DNA of 64,000 nucleotides from assembly GCA_014281115.1 (NCBI GenBank), contig JACONQ010000006.1:3038001-3102000 (forward strand), read 5' to 3'. A model generated the notes under the pieces. It was given only the letters and a program-made list of their open reading frames with translations. It searched no databases and was not told where the DNA came from. The stretch comes from Laburnicola sp. R22_1. Its lineage: Eukaryota; Ascomycota; Dothideomycetes; Pleosporales; Didymosphaeriaceae. The position numbers were made by a program, and so were the translations under genes. Every line of letters begins with the position of its first letter. Position 1 is the stretch's first letter. Positions 36,494-47,867 of the stretch are shown one piece after another.

Positions 36494-37349
36494 GGGTACA
36501 TGAGCTTGTAAGAACGCTGTCTTTGCGGCTACGATACAATTCTTGGACGCTTGCGGTGAGTGACAGATAGCAGTTGGTCGAAATTCTGTGGAGCCAATGC
36601 GTAGCAAGTCGACCAAGGTTTTCGGTACTGACACAACTGGAATCGCCTGATCGCACGACACAGCCACATCAAACTGAAAAGGTCCACAGGTGAGTTTTGG
36701 ACTGCTCAAAGTTTTTACAGGACTTTCAAGCCGAAAGATACGCATAGGTAAGCAAGCGGAATGAAGCCGTAGGGCGGGACCCAATGGTAAGGTAGCCTCG
36801 CCTATTTGGGCCAAACCGCCGTTGACGCAGTTATGTATTAGATTATCGCGACGGCATGCAAGGATTCTTCCGCGCATAACATATGCCGGTGAATCATAGC
36901 GCTACGGTTGTTAGTATACATCAGGAAGGTTGCCTTATGGTTCTCGACCTCGGTCTGGGCAGCGTGCTTGGCGATATACATATTAGGGCTAGCTTCTCTT
37001 CTTCTACTCAAGTCTCGATGAAGTGGCTGCTGGATCATTTATTGAGGCAAGTGAAACATTCGGGGCTACCGACGCCAGGTTGCGGGGAAGACACCTCCGG
37101 ACAGACGGGAGCCTGTCACACGGTGCTCATGCCCGGCGGATAAGGTTAGTCAGAGCTTTGGCAGAGCGGAATCGAGAACGAAAATCTTGGAGGTGTGGCG
37201 GCAGTGTGTCGGCAGTCTAATAAGGACATGAGATACCACCTCAGTCCGAGCTGAACAACCAAACCAACCAAACCGGAGTGAAGTCTTCACCGAATAGTGA
37301 ATACTCACCTAACATTCATCGTTTCCACCCAATTCTCCTGATTGAAAAG
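36494..37349. promoter_or_regulatory. Divergent promoter region between MFS and isocyanide synthase genes
   Basis: 856 bp of non-coding DNA between two divergent start codons. Two CCAA-rich repeats (ACCAAACCAACCAAACC, about 37258-37274) lie 75-90 bp before the synthase start. I see no canonical TATA box. Confidence 0.4.
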
Positions 37350-39303
37350 ATGCCTCTACTGTTCCGCACGAGCGGCCCTCCGTTTATCGAAGATACCATC
37401 CCACATCATCTTTGGACAGATGCTATGGATACATCACAGCGTATACTCGATGTCGTTCTGCGGTACAAATCTCCTCTTCCAAAGGACGCCCCGGACCGTA
37501 GCGATGAGGGAGCATTGAAGTTTCTTGGCCTCATCTACCGAGCAGTGAAGAACAACGAGCCTGTTCGCATGGTCCTGCCGGCTTTTCCTTTCAAAAGCCC
37601 GAACAGCAATGTTAAGGTATTGGGCACGCTCCCCGACAAGGCTGAGGATATAGCTCTGGCGCACCTGAATGGCCTGTGCGCTGCGATCGAGGACATGTAC
37701 TCACCTGGAGCCACCTTGACCATTGTGTCGGACGGCTTGGTCTACAACGGTAAATCTGGTGCCTCTGCATATCATTACGTTGCTGACGTTGCTAGATCTC
37801 CTGGGCGTACCCGATCACACTGTCTGGAAATATGGTCAATCGTTACGCCAGATCACGAAGACCAAAGGATACACACACATTGAGTTTGCACGGCTGAAGG
37901 ACCTCCTGGGTATCTCATCTCTTCGCGATGAGACTGATGATATGGCATATGCCGCGACTGCACCCTCAATCCGTCTCGCGCTGATGCACCGCTATGGCAC
38001 CTTCGGCTGGGACACTCTTACCAATGAATCATACGTCAACAACGACGAAAACAAACGCTTGGCATACTGCGGATATCTGAAGTTTCTCTCCCTAGATCTG
38101 GCTAATACGTTCCCCGTGGGACCTGACCGGACGAAGCGCGCTTTCAAGAGAGGTGTCGAAGTCATTGCGAAGAGTATGTTGAGACGTGGAGAGGCGTTTG
38201 CTAGGGCAATTCGGGAGAATTATGCAGATTACGTTCGACTATCAATCCACCCGAGCACTGGCGAGGACAAGATTTCGATTAACGTGTTACCAATCCAAAA
38301 GCTCATCACCCCGTGGCATAGCTCTGTTGCGATCCTGCTCGATGGAACAGTTTTGGCAGGACACCGCAAGACTTTCGAAGAGGAGCCAAATATGGAGCTT
38401 GTATACGAGGATGGCAGGCCGAGCTACTTTCGCGAACAGTCACAGCTTTACCAATGGGATTCCTCAACACCTGTGACATTCGAGCCAATGTACCCCTGCG
38501 GGATGATGATCCGACCATCTGAGGGTGCTAAGTCCTTGGCAATCCAGGACATTGATGCACAGAAGGTACGACATCTGGCCGAACTCAACTCGCCTGTTGT
38601 CTTGAGGGGCTTCGCGCAAACCAAGAACCGAGACTCGTATGTCGCGAAGTCGTATGAAATGGGTGTACCTACACCATGGAAGTTTGGTCTCGTACTCGAA
38701 GTCAAGGACCGTGGGGCTGAAGGGCAGGGCCTCAACAACGTCTTGAGCCAGGAGTGGATGCCGTTCCATTTCGACGGCATGTTCAAGACGCAAAAGCGGA
38801 CTCGAGATGATGGTACCGAGTATCTGGTGCCTAATCCCCCTCGTTTCCAGTACTTCGCTTCAGTCACGCCCAGCCCGAAGAATACCGGATATACATTGTT
38901 CTCCAGCTCCAAGCTACTTCTCGATCATCTGCCGAAGGATGCGTCATTGGAGTATCTTAAATCACTGACTTGGTCGGTGAAGACTCCCTCATTCGATCAG
39001 TCTATCATTGGAAACATGCCGCTCATTGTGGCACATCCTTCTACTAGTCGACCCTGCCTTAGGTACCATGAGCGGTGGCCCCAGGAGAGGACCCGATTCG
39101 ATCCAACGGAGGTGGCGATCGAGAATGGTGACGACAGTGTTTGCGATGTGTTGGAGACATTGTTGCATGATCGCAGAGTATGTTATTGGCACTCATGGCA
39201 AGAAGGAGACTTGATAGTCAACGACAACATCTCGATGTTGCACACAAGGAGCTCTTTCCAGGCTGGCGTCAATCGAGAGCTGTGGCGCATTCACTTCGAC
39301 TAA
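37350..39303 (+). CDS. Isocyanide synthase fused to a TauD-type 2-oxoglutarate dioxygenase
   Basis: ATG at 37350 (MPLLFRTSGPP). One 46-nt intron, 37750-37795, joins DGLVYN to DLLGVPD; the protein is 635 residues. The N-terminal half is a DIT1/PvcA domain with its hallmarks PAFPFKSPN, LPDKAE, then YSPGATLTIVSDGLVYND and KYGQSLRQI. This family converts the amine of an amino acid, classically Tyr or Trp, to an isocyanide (isonitrile). The C-terminal half is a TauD/TfdA-like Fe(II)/2-oxoglutarate oxygenase with HFD (near residue 458), distal His in SMLHTR and the 2-oxoglutarate Arg in ELWRIHFD. The same fusion is known from fungal isocyanide synthases of the A. fumigatus xan type. All active-site motifs look intact. 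Substrate and product are unknown. Confidence 0.92.
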
Positions 39304-40052
39304 GAGGAGCATCTATTACAATACTTCCTGCCTACTCCTATAGCCTCCTGTATAATAACCATTAGACTTACTAGTTCTTTCAAAGTTTCCTTATCTAATT
39401 TGCTAGTAGTTATAGCTACTTATTTACACTTTTTATTTTTCTATTAAAGTAAAGTTTATACTAGTGAATAGCTTATTATTAATTAATAAGCTATAATTAC
39501 TAAGATATAGTACCTGTGACTATCTTATATTGTTGCGTACATGTAATTTAAATCTACCTACTAGTAGGGGTAGGACGATAAAGGAATATCACATAATAAG
39601 AAAGAGCAAAGTATATGTTACGAGAGAATGTTAGTAGGTAGTGTAAGTTGACTGCTATATGTTTCCTGTGAGAAAAGTGTGAAGTATGATTATTGGTTGA
39701 GCAGATCGGGAGATCTGGCGATATACGGGCATTACGTAATAGTGCGTAAACAAACCGACGACCAGCACCTGCCAGGTGCTCGGGGGGGCACCTGCCAACA
39801 TCCTGTTGAAGATTTGAAGCGAAGGTGAGAGAAAATGCTTAAAAAGAGGGTGCCGGTGCATAAGTGTGAGATTATCAGAGGACCACTACGACGCCATTTC
39901 AAAGGAAAGGAGTGTGTAGCTGGTCGTTACCAGTCAGGTGCAGATTTTAGAACCTTGGAACATCTTCATGGCGCTAACCCGAAGCGCCCACTTAGATCAG
40001 CCGTGCGCTATGCTAAAAAGAGCCTAAAAAGCGGATTAATAAAAGTCCGTTA
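39304..40052. other. AT-rich gene-free stretch
   Basis: The region from 39360 to 39700 is strongly AT-rich and stop-dense, resembling RIP-degraded repeat DNA, but I found no second copy here to prove it. Confidence 0.45.
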
Positions 40053-40597
40053 CTAGGCATGGTCAATTTCGGCTAGCTCCCACCCACTGTATCCACTTTC
40101 ACCGCCTCGGACATGATTCTTAGTTGAATATCTCCAAAGTGCGCTCCTCCAAAAAAGGCCATGTTTAGCTGGCTCAACAGGATCTCTTGGCACAGCTTGC
40201 AAAGTCAAGCCCACGGGTCGAATACATGTAAACGAGCTCGTCAAGATGGACGACGATGATTTCCCTCCGTTCGCCATGATTGAGAGCTTGCCTCTGAAAC
40301 ATCTTCAGGACAAATTGTAGCCGTCAGACAGCCTTCTGTATTCGCCAATTCGATCATAACTGTCCCTGGGGCAAAGAACTCCGCAAGCGATAGCGGCTCC
40401 ATACAATCTTTCGGTGGCGCGACCTTTTCCATGTAGGGGATGCACGGCTGAATCAGCCAATCCATGAAAGCGTCCATGGCTTGTGGGTCATCGTCCATAC
40501 CATTTCTGAACTTGAGGACTGTCTGCACTAGAGCCTCGCCTCCAGGCCCGTCGAGATCTTTTTTTGGTTGCGACACTGATATGGAAACGTTTGCCAC
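40053..40597 (-). pseudogene. Possible N-terminal fragment of a fungal kinase-like protein
   Basis: Two overlapping minus-strand frames (40597-40241 and 40277-40053) suggest one broken protein with a frame change near 40260. The first piece, with QAMDAFMDWLIQPCIPYM and LSLAEFFAPGTVMIEL, recalls the N-terminal part of a large family of fungal atypical kinases, in which a short helical region followed by LxDYLxPxxF precedes the kinase lobe. No in-frame ATG precedes the conserved part except an internal one. It points away from the kinase C-lobe at 40639-41322. Identification is by pattern and uncertain. Confidence 0.3.
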
Positions 40598-40638
40598 GGC
40601 TCATGATCGTGAGCTCAACGTTTGCATCCTCAAAATAG

Positions 40639-41322
40639 AATTCTTATCCCGAAGGTGTCCATGTCCGACCCCAAAGTCTCAGAAGCCATCCACCAAGGCG
40701 TACCCTCAATTCCAGCTTCACAACTAAAGCCATTCTTGGTTCCAACATATGCGAATCCGACTACAATATGATTCATGGAACCGTCCGTTTTATCGGGCCG
40801 GAAACTCGATTCCATTTCAAGGGCGCGTTTGAGGGGCAGTCATTTCGAAGAGAGCTTGATCTCCTCGTCCAGTTTAGGAGCGACTCGTTTCCTAGAGACT
40901 TGCATATTTCGAGGATTGGTGGACTTTCTGTGCATGAGAATGGAGATGCTGTGCTGGGACTGCTTGTGGAATGTGTGCATAGGAGTAGGACATTAGATGA
41001 TGCGGTGGAAGGGGCTGAGATGGCTGGTCGAAAGAAATGGATGCAGCAATTACGGGATACGGTCGAGCAGCTGCATGGCAGGAATATTACCTGGGGAGAT
41101 GTGAAGCCTGACACTGTTCTGGTTGACGTGAATGGGGATGCCTGGGTGATCGATTTTGGGGGAGGGTGCGCCGAAGGTTGGGTTAATGGGAAGCTGGAGG
41201 GAACGATTGAAGGGGATATGCAAGGGCTGGCGAGTATTAAAGATTTTTGGGGGTGGGGTATGTTGGGAGTTAAGCGGGCGAAGTGGGGTTGTGCTGACTT
41301 TGGACAGTGGTATGGCGGGTGA
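40639..41322 (+). pseudogene. Protein kinase-like C-terminal part, probably truncated
   Basis: The frame is open from about 40639, with the first Met at 40768. The ATP-lobe remnant (ETRFHFKGAF, RRELDLL) is followed by the catalytic loop HGRNITWGDVKPDTVLV, where HRD-type Asp is in GDVKPD, and DFGGG in place of DFG. The end, EGDMQGLASIKDF, is usual for the C-terminus of small fungal kinase-like proteins. A proper N-terminus is missing; matching material seems to lie in the opposite orientation at 40053-40597. A living short gene starting at 40768 cannot be excluded. Confidence 0.55.
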
Positions 41323-43612
41323 GTGGTTGTATTTTGCAATGCTCGATTCGCTGGGAATATTTTGGTTTGATTTCAGTCACGCCAACCTTGTATCGACCCT
41401 TGGACAATTATCGCGCCAACCATAAATAATGAACTTCCGGTCTCGACAGAGACATACAGACATATGCAGCTATGATCGCATAAAAAAACTTGAGAATCCC
41501 CTTCGATTGTGTTTTCAAGATCACCACAGCCTGGCACCAACGACTTTCCAGGCCAACCACATGCGTCATCGGTGCTGAATGATAAGCCCGGGCACGTCAA
41601 TGCAAACTCGCTGGTGTCACGGACGGCCCTTTACACTCACCACGTCCAACTTTAGCTCTATGCCAAGTTTTATCTATTTGCGCCTTTTTTCCCACTTGTT
41701 ATAGGTGTCGAGCCGTAGCTGTGCTATTAGGTATAAGAATAAGTAAGGGGTAAAGAGCAACGTTGACTATAAGCGGATAGGCAATTAATGAGATACATTC
41801 ATAAGTCCATTTCCCTATCTCTACCCAACCCAAACCGTAACTCTACCCACATAACCCAAAGTCCAATACCCTCCCCCAGAGCCATCCCCGCCCACATCCC
41901 ATCGTCTATAGCCATCCCATCCACACCCACCATCCACGCGTCCTTCCTACGCACAACCAAGCCTAAGCGCAGGCCCACCCAGCCCGACGTCCGCCACCAA
42001 CAAGACCTCCACTCTCTATAACACAGTCTTACCTAACCCACAGCACTAAAACACCTCCACCTGAAACACCACCACGTCTAATGACCGCTCCACCACACGT
42101 TTCGCACCCTCCACTTCCTCCGTACAGCCTCCCGCACCGCACATCCCTGTACCACATCACGCATGCATCCCCACCGCGTACGCATACCTCGAAACGTGTA
42201 AATGCATCTATCAATCGTCGCACGATGTAGTGGTGTTTCTTTGCTCCGCAGCTTCTCGTGCTTAGGTGTCTCAAGGTTTGCGCGGATGGCGTGGAACTCC
42301 ATGCGTGAGGTGTCGACTTTCTATTTTGCGTTTGTGCGTTATGCTGGTGGGTAGTTTAGTAAAAGCGGCTGTAGAAGCCGGATGATTGTTTCAGAACTGC
42401 GCGTGTGATGTTGTGGGGAGGAGAGAATGGGCGTATGATGTTGCTGCTGGAGTGGAACGGGGTGTATTCAAGGGAATGTTGAGCGTCGACCGAGAATGAA
42501 ATGTTATCCCCTATCATCTACTCGAAAATTTCATGAAGATGTTCATGAAATGGATGGAAATACGGGTATAGTGTTACTCGTATCAAGTATTAACTGAGAT
42601 GTCATTCTCTATACACACAGAAGACAGCATGATGAGAGAGAGGGTAGATAGTACCCCGTGCGTCTTCCATTCCAACACGTGTATTCATAGCTAGTCAAGG
42701 TCTCAGTACTGTTTACCCCGACGTAGAGTACAAAGAATCAACCCGCTGATATGCGTGATCGGATTGTCATGGTGTTGAGTTCGCCGGCCATGCCTCACTA
42801 CAGCCATCCACCGCACGCCTGGTACCCTCCCCTAACTTCATAGTACTTACCTCCTACAAACTAACTATTCTTCCCTCTACTTCCATCCACATATGCCTCC
42901 CCTCCGCCCACACGGAAATCCAACCTGCTTACCTCTCGAATACCCAAACGGACCTCAGCCAACATCTCTGCCGCCCGCAACGGACTCCGTCACCCCCACG
43001 TTTCGAAACACCACCACCACAACCAACACGTCCGCGCCGCCAGCGAAACACGCAACGCCGTCTCGAACGCATGTTCGCGCCACACACACATTTACTGCGT
43101 CCGCTGCAGCAAAGCTAAGGCCCTGCACGCCCCGCTCCAGCGCGCACAATACATGCCACTCCACAGTTTCATGCGGAATCTAGACCGCGCAATGTCGTGC
43201 GAACTGGGCGTACTGTAGGAACCCCGCGGCCCGTCCGTCAGTGCGAAGAACATGATCTGCGCGAACGATCGTCGCAGTGCCTCAGCGCTTGGACGAGGAT
43301 CGTCAGGCACGGAGTAGACTATGTACCGTTGCGTACCTCACTCACCGCGCCGTGCACTATGCTGCTTACTTTTGTCGCGTGTCGGGCGCGCCCGATGGCG
43401 GTTGAAGGTGGTTACACAGTACACTACCTAGTCGGTCTTACCTTTTTTCGTTTTTTCGTTGGAAGAGAGAGAGAGAGAGAGAAGTTGATTCGATCCAGAC
43501 CCTTGACGTCGGTGTCACGATACGTAAATAGACCGCATACGTAACACTCGACGCTTGTGCGCCGTGTCATGGATACACGAGCACGGCGTGTCGGTGTCGG
43601 TATCGGTGTCGG
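41323..43612. other. Gene-poor stretch with simple repeats
   Basis: About 2.3 kb. Plus-strand 42893-43183 has a Pro/Thr-rich open frame and an overlapping frame with YCVRCSKAK, neither convincing as a gene. A (GA)n tract lies at about 43466-43482 and a GTGTCG/GTATCG hexamer array at about 43590-43612, just outside the transposon boundary. Confidence 0.4.
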
Positions 43613-43629
43613 TAACGTGTCCGTGCGCG

Positions 43630-45714
43630 TAATGCGCGGGTTCGCGTAATGCGCACCCCAACACCACAACAGCTCTACAAAAAACAAGGCTGTAGAGCCA
43701 CATACTGTGGTTATTATTATAAGATTTTTTTAGTGGAGTGCTATATTGATACCTGCGATTAACTTGCGCTATTTGTATCTACTTAGAAGCTTAATGTTGC
43801 GGCCACGCTGCGTAGTCTTGAGTGGAGCTGCTGATGCGGCACCTGAGGCCTCCTTAGTAGCTACAGCGTCAACCACACGTTTCTGACGCTTATTGCTTTG
43901 TGTAGATAGCTGCGAGGCCTTTCTCTTACCCTTTTGGGCAGATTGTAGAGCTTTTGCTGCGTTACGAGCCTCCTTTTCGCGAGCGCGCTCTGCTGCCTTC
44001 TCAGCCCTCTCCTTCTCCCTGGCTACCTTGGCTGCCTCCCGCGCCACACGCTTCTCCTCTGCAATTTTCTCTTTGTAGAGCTTAGCTGCCTTCCTTAACT
44101 CAGCTGTCTCAGCTTTTTGAAGCTTCTGCTCCTTCTCCTCTTGCTTTTTTATAGACTGACGTACGCGAGCCTCCCTAACCTTCCTTAGTGACCAGAAGAC
44201 TGCTCCCCTATGGTACTCTTGACGTTGTTGAAGATCTAGAGGCTTTCCCTTCTTACTACGCTTCTTTTTAGTAGCAAGAGCTTCTCTTAACCCAGTATTC
44301 TCGTAGGAGAGCAGCTGAACTTTAGCTAAGATATGGTGGAGTGAGCGACTAAGCTTCTGTGCGTCCTTCCTACTCTGTTGCTCTGTAGCTCGTACAAGTT
44401 GGTCTAGTTCGCGCCAGTTATCTCCACTAAGAACTAACTTAGAGCTCTCTCGTGATCCTTGGTCATCATCCTGGGTTGTTTTCTTAAATCTTTTGAGTAT
44501 AACCTCTGGGTCAAATGGTGATATACCAGTTGCTTTAAAAGACTTAAATATCGTCTCCTCCTTAAAGGAGCTTGTCCACGCCTTCCAGAAAAGGGGGAAG
44601 AAGTCGCCTTTCTTAATTAGGACTAGGCCTTGGCTCTTTTAGAGGTGGGTTGTGAGCTCGGCTGAGTACGCTAATAAGAGAGGCTTAAAGAGCACTACAT
44701 TAAGTGGCTAAAGCGTATGTGTTAAATGAGGCGGAAGTATAGCCAGGAGGATCTTGTTCCAATTATAGTACTTAATAAAATTAATAGTAATATGTGATCC
44801 ATGGCTGTTGAGAATAAGTAGCCTGTATAATCGCTGTGCCTTGGCCTTGGTGTAGCGATCAAACACCTGTTCAAGCCAGGCAAGGCCAAGATTGTTGTTG
44901 GTCCAGCCTAAGGGTGAAGAGCTAATGTGTACGCTGTGCGTTCCTGCCTTAATATCGCTAACCCAGCTTAGTTGTATGTCCTTGTTGGTAGACTGATAGA
45001 TGAGGCTGGGTGGCAAGGCTGATCCATCAGCGCAGACGCACGCTAGGATGGTAATCCATTCACGAGAGCCATCTTGAAGAGCTGCTCTGACTTCCTTCCG
45101 CTCCCACATTCGCCTGCTAAACACTCTTTTTAATCTACTAATGACACTAATAAGGAAGCCCTTTTCATCCATATTGTACGTGTGACAAGGCTCGATATTG
45201 TATTCCTTAATCTTGCCACCTAGAAGATTAAAATACAGGCTGTATTTATCCCCTGAGTCGGCTTGGTGGCGATTGCTGTCCATACCAGCTGCCCACTAAG
45301 AGATCAGATGGATACTGTGTTGGTTGATAAAGCGCGTAACCCAGCTCTCGCTCACTAGCTCTTTAGCCATTGTTAACGCGAAATTTCGTATTATCTCTCT
45401 TGTAGGTGGTAAGTAACGCGCTGTGAGTTCCTCTATATATCTAATAAGCTCTGCCTCTTGCTGTGGAGTGAGCTTTTGTTGGTTAATACTCTTAGACGCG
45501 TATAATTGTGTTTCGGCCTTGTGTCTTCGTGTGAGAGTAGAGCGCCACACACCATACTTTTTCGCTATTTTCGTATAAGAGAATTGTTCGTCAGGTCCTA
45601 GCGACTCTATCTCAGCAAGCGCGTCGTCAATTAGAGCCATATTGGTGGAGTTATCGGGTGTTGAAGTTTGACGCGTTTTGTGTTGGGGTGCGCATTACGC
45701 GAACCCGCGCATTA
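43630..45714 (-). mobile_element. pogo-type transposon A, inserted into the terminal repeat of element B
   Basis: TA flanks lie at 43630-43631 and 45713-45714. The 33-bp inverted repeats at 43632-43664 and 45680-45712 begin ATGCGCGGGTTCGCGTAATG and look identical. The body is 2.08 kb with a minus-strand transposase. Confidence 0.92.
43769..45640 (-). pseudogene. Transposase of element A, broken by stops
   Basis: A single reading frame from ATG 45640 (MALIDDALAEIESLG) to TAA 43769 is broken only by in-frame stops at about 45296, 44705 and 44640. The N-terminal DNA-binding region, NMDEKGF (first Asp) and WTNNNLGLAWLEQVF are clear; the second catalytic motif reads LLILNSHGSH with Asn for Asp. 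The C-terminus is a long Lys/Glu/Ala-rich coiled-coil-like tail ending NIKLLSRYK. It is inactive but young, since there is little frame damage. Confidence 0.88.
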
Positions 45715-45818
45715 CCGGTACCGTGTCCGTGCGCGTAACGGGCCACGTCGCGTAACGGGTCACGAACACCAAAACACCAGACAAGCCACCAACTTTAACG
45801 CGTCGTAACTCCACCACT

Positions 45819-47692
45819 ATGGCTCCGATTGATGACGCGATTGCAGCAATTGATTCGCTAGAACCAGGAGAACACTTTTCGTACCGCGTAATTGCTCGTC
45901 AGTTCGGTGTACCAAAGACTACGTTGACTCAAAGACACCAAGGTCGTCAGCGCCCACGGGAAGCCAAACATCGCGATCAACTACTCCTCAGCCCACAACA
46001 AGAGTACGAGCTTGTAGAGTATATTGGAGGCTTAACAAAGCGAGGGCTACCACCTACAAGAGAGATGATACGAAATTTCGCCTCTGAGATCTCCTCCGAG
46101 AGCGCCTCTGATGCCTGGGTTACGCGCTTCTTGAGCCGAAACCATGAGCATCTCACCTCTAAATACACCCTCGGGATGGACGCCACACGCCACAGAGCCG
46201 ACTCTAAGGACAAGTACGAGGCGTACTTCAAGCTGCTACACTCCAAGCTCACTCAGTACGGCTTGGAGCCTCGCCATATATACAATATGGATGAGAAGGG
46301 CTTCATGATCGGTGTACTCAGCCGCTCCAAACGAGTGTTCAGCCGTCGGATGTGGGAGCGTAGGGAGGTCACTGCAGCTCTCCAAGATGGCTCTCGTGAG
46401 TGGATCACCCTCCTGGCAGCCGTCTGCGCAGATGGGAGTGCTCTCTCGCCCGGCCTCATCTACCAGTCGGCGAACAGCTCACTGCAGGCCTCATGGGTGG
46501 CCGCCATTGAAGCCGGGCAACACGACGTCTTTGTGGCTTCATCTCCGTCAGGATGGACGAACATCGACATCGGATTGGCGTGGCTAGAGCAGGTATTCGA
46601 TCGCTGTACGAAGCAGAAAGCGCGTCGCGGGAGGGACTGGCGTCTCCTCATACTTGACGGCCATGGCAGTCACCTCACAAAGGACTTTATCGACTACTGC
46701 AACTCCCATCGTATACTCCTGGCCGTGTTTCCCCCTCACTCTACTCACGCGCTTCAGCCACTCGATGTTGTTTGCTTCAAGCCTCTCAAGTAGCTACTCC
46801 AAGGAGCTCTCCAGCCACCTCCAAAGGAGCCAAGGGCTCATCCCAGTCACGAAGGGAGACTTCTTCCCATTGTTCTAGGGTGCCTGGCAGTCTGCCTTCA
46901 CGACAGAGACGATCCTCAATTCCTTTAAAGCCACTGGCATATGGCCCATGGAGCCAGAGGCTATACTCAAACGCTTCGAGAGAGAGAGCTCCAGCGAGCA
47001 TAGAGGAGGTGAAGCATGTCCCCCAGCACCCAAAGAGAGCGACTGGCGTTATATGGAGCGTCTCGTACGCTCTGCAGTGAGGGATACTGCCGTGGAGGAC
47101 TCCAAGACGCTCTCTCAAACGCTCCACTCACTCGCAGCTCAAAACGAGCTGCTACACTATAAGAATAACGGCCTAAGAGAGGCTCTTACTGTTAAGAGGA
47201 GGCACAAAAAGCGCGGCAAACCTCTTGACTTGCAGCAGCGCGAGGAGTACCATAGTGGTGCTGTCTTCTGGTCACCGCGCAAGCTGAGAGAGGCACGTGC
47301 ACGTGAGGTAGTAGTACAACACCAAGAGCATGAGGAGCAGCTTGCAAAGGCGAACAGGAAGGAGCTTCAAGCTGCTGCTAAGCTCCTCCAAGAGCAAGAG
47401 GCTGAGGAGAGACGCGTGGCGAGAGAGAGAGCCAAAGTGGTGAGAGATTAGCTGAAGGCCGAACAGGCAGCTGCTCGCGCGGCCAGAATCGAGGCCCAAA
47501 ACACTAAGAGAGCATCTAAAACTGCCCAAACAGGTAAGCGCAAAGCCTCAAGAGCGCCCTCAGCAAAGCGTGAGCCCAAGAGACGCGCGCGCGGTACTGC
47601 AGCTGTCAGGGAGTCGCCAGAAGCTGCACCAGCTGCTCCACCCAAAATCAACTCTCGTGGCCGCACCATCAACGTTCCACGCAAATATAGAT
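45819..47692 (+). pseudogene. Transposase of element B, broken by frameshift and stops
   Basis: ATG at 45819 (MAPIDDAIAAIDSLE). The first 324 codons are open and include NMDEKGF, the intact second catalytic motif LLILDGHGSH and HALQPLDV. A frameshift near 46780 is needed to continue, then a TAG near 46876 interrupts FPLF*GAWQ; the frame goes on from about 46880 to a stop at 47449-47451 and, after that, to about 47692 with a Lys/Ala-rich tail. This is the best preserved of the related transposases. Confidence 0.88.
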
Positions 47693-47867
47693 AATACAAA
47701 TCAATCGCGAGCATGTTACGGGTCTCTCCACCAAAAAAATCTCGGTAAAAGAGCTATTATAGCTGTTACAATAACCTCATCTTTGTGGTGGTGAGCATGT
47801 TGTTCGTGGCCCGTTACGCGACGTGGCCCGTTACGCGCACGGACACGGTACGCGCACGGACACGTTA

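Larger units (their letters stand above)
43613..47867 (+). mobile_element. pogo-type transposon B, carrying transposon A inside its left terminal repeat
   Basis: TA flanks are at 43613-43614 and 47866-47867. The right inverted repeat (about 47805-47865) begins, in reverse complement, ACGTGTCCGTGCGCGTACC and continues GTGTCCGTGCGCGTAACGGGCC. On the left the same sequence starts at 43615, is cut after ACGTGTCCGTGCGCG at the TA of 43630-43631 by element A, and resumes at 45713. The left copy has an extra GGTACC. Without A the element is about 2.2 kb. Confidence 0.88.

Noticed and set aside
42893..43183. Pro/Thr-rich plus-strand frame with overlapping YCVRCSKAK frame
   Set aside because: No consistent single frame, start or splice sites; not supportable as a gene.
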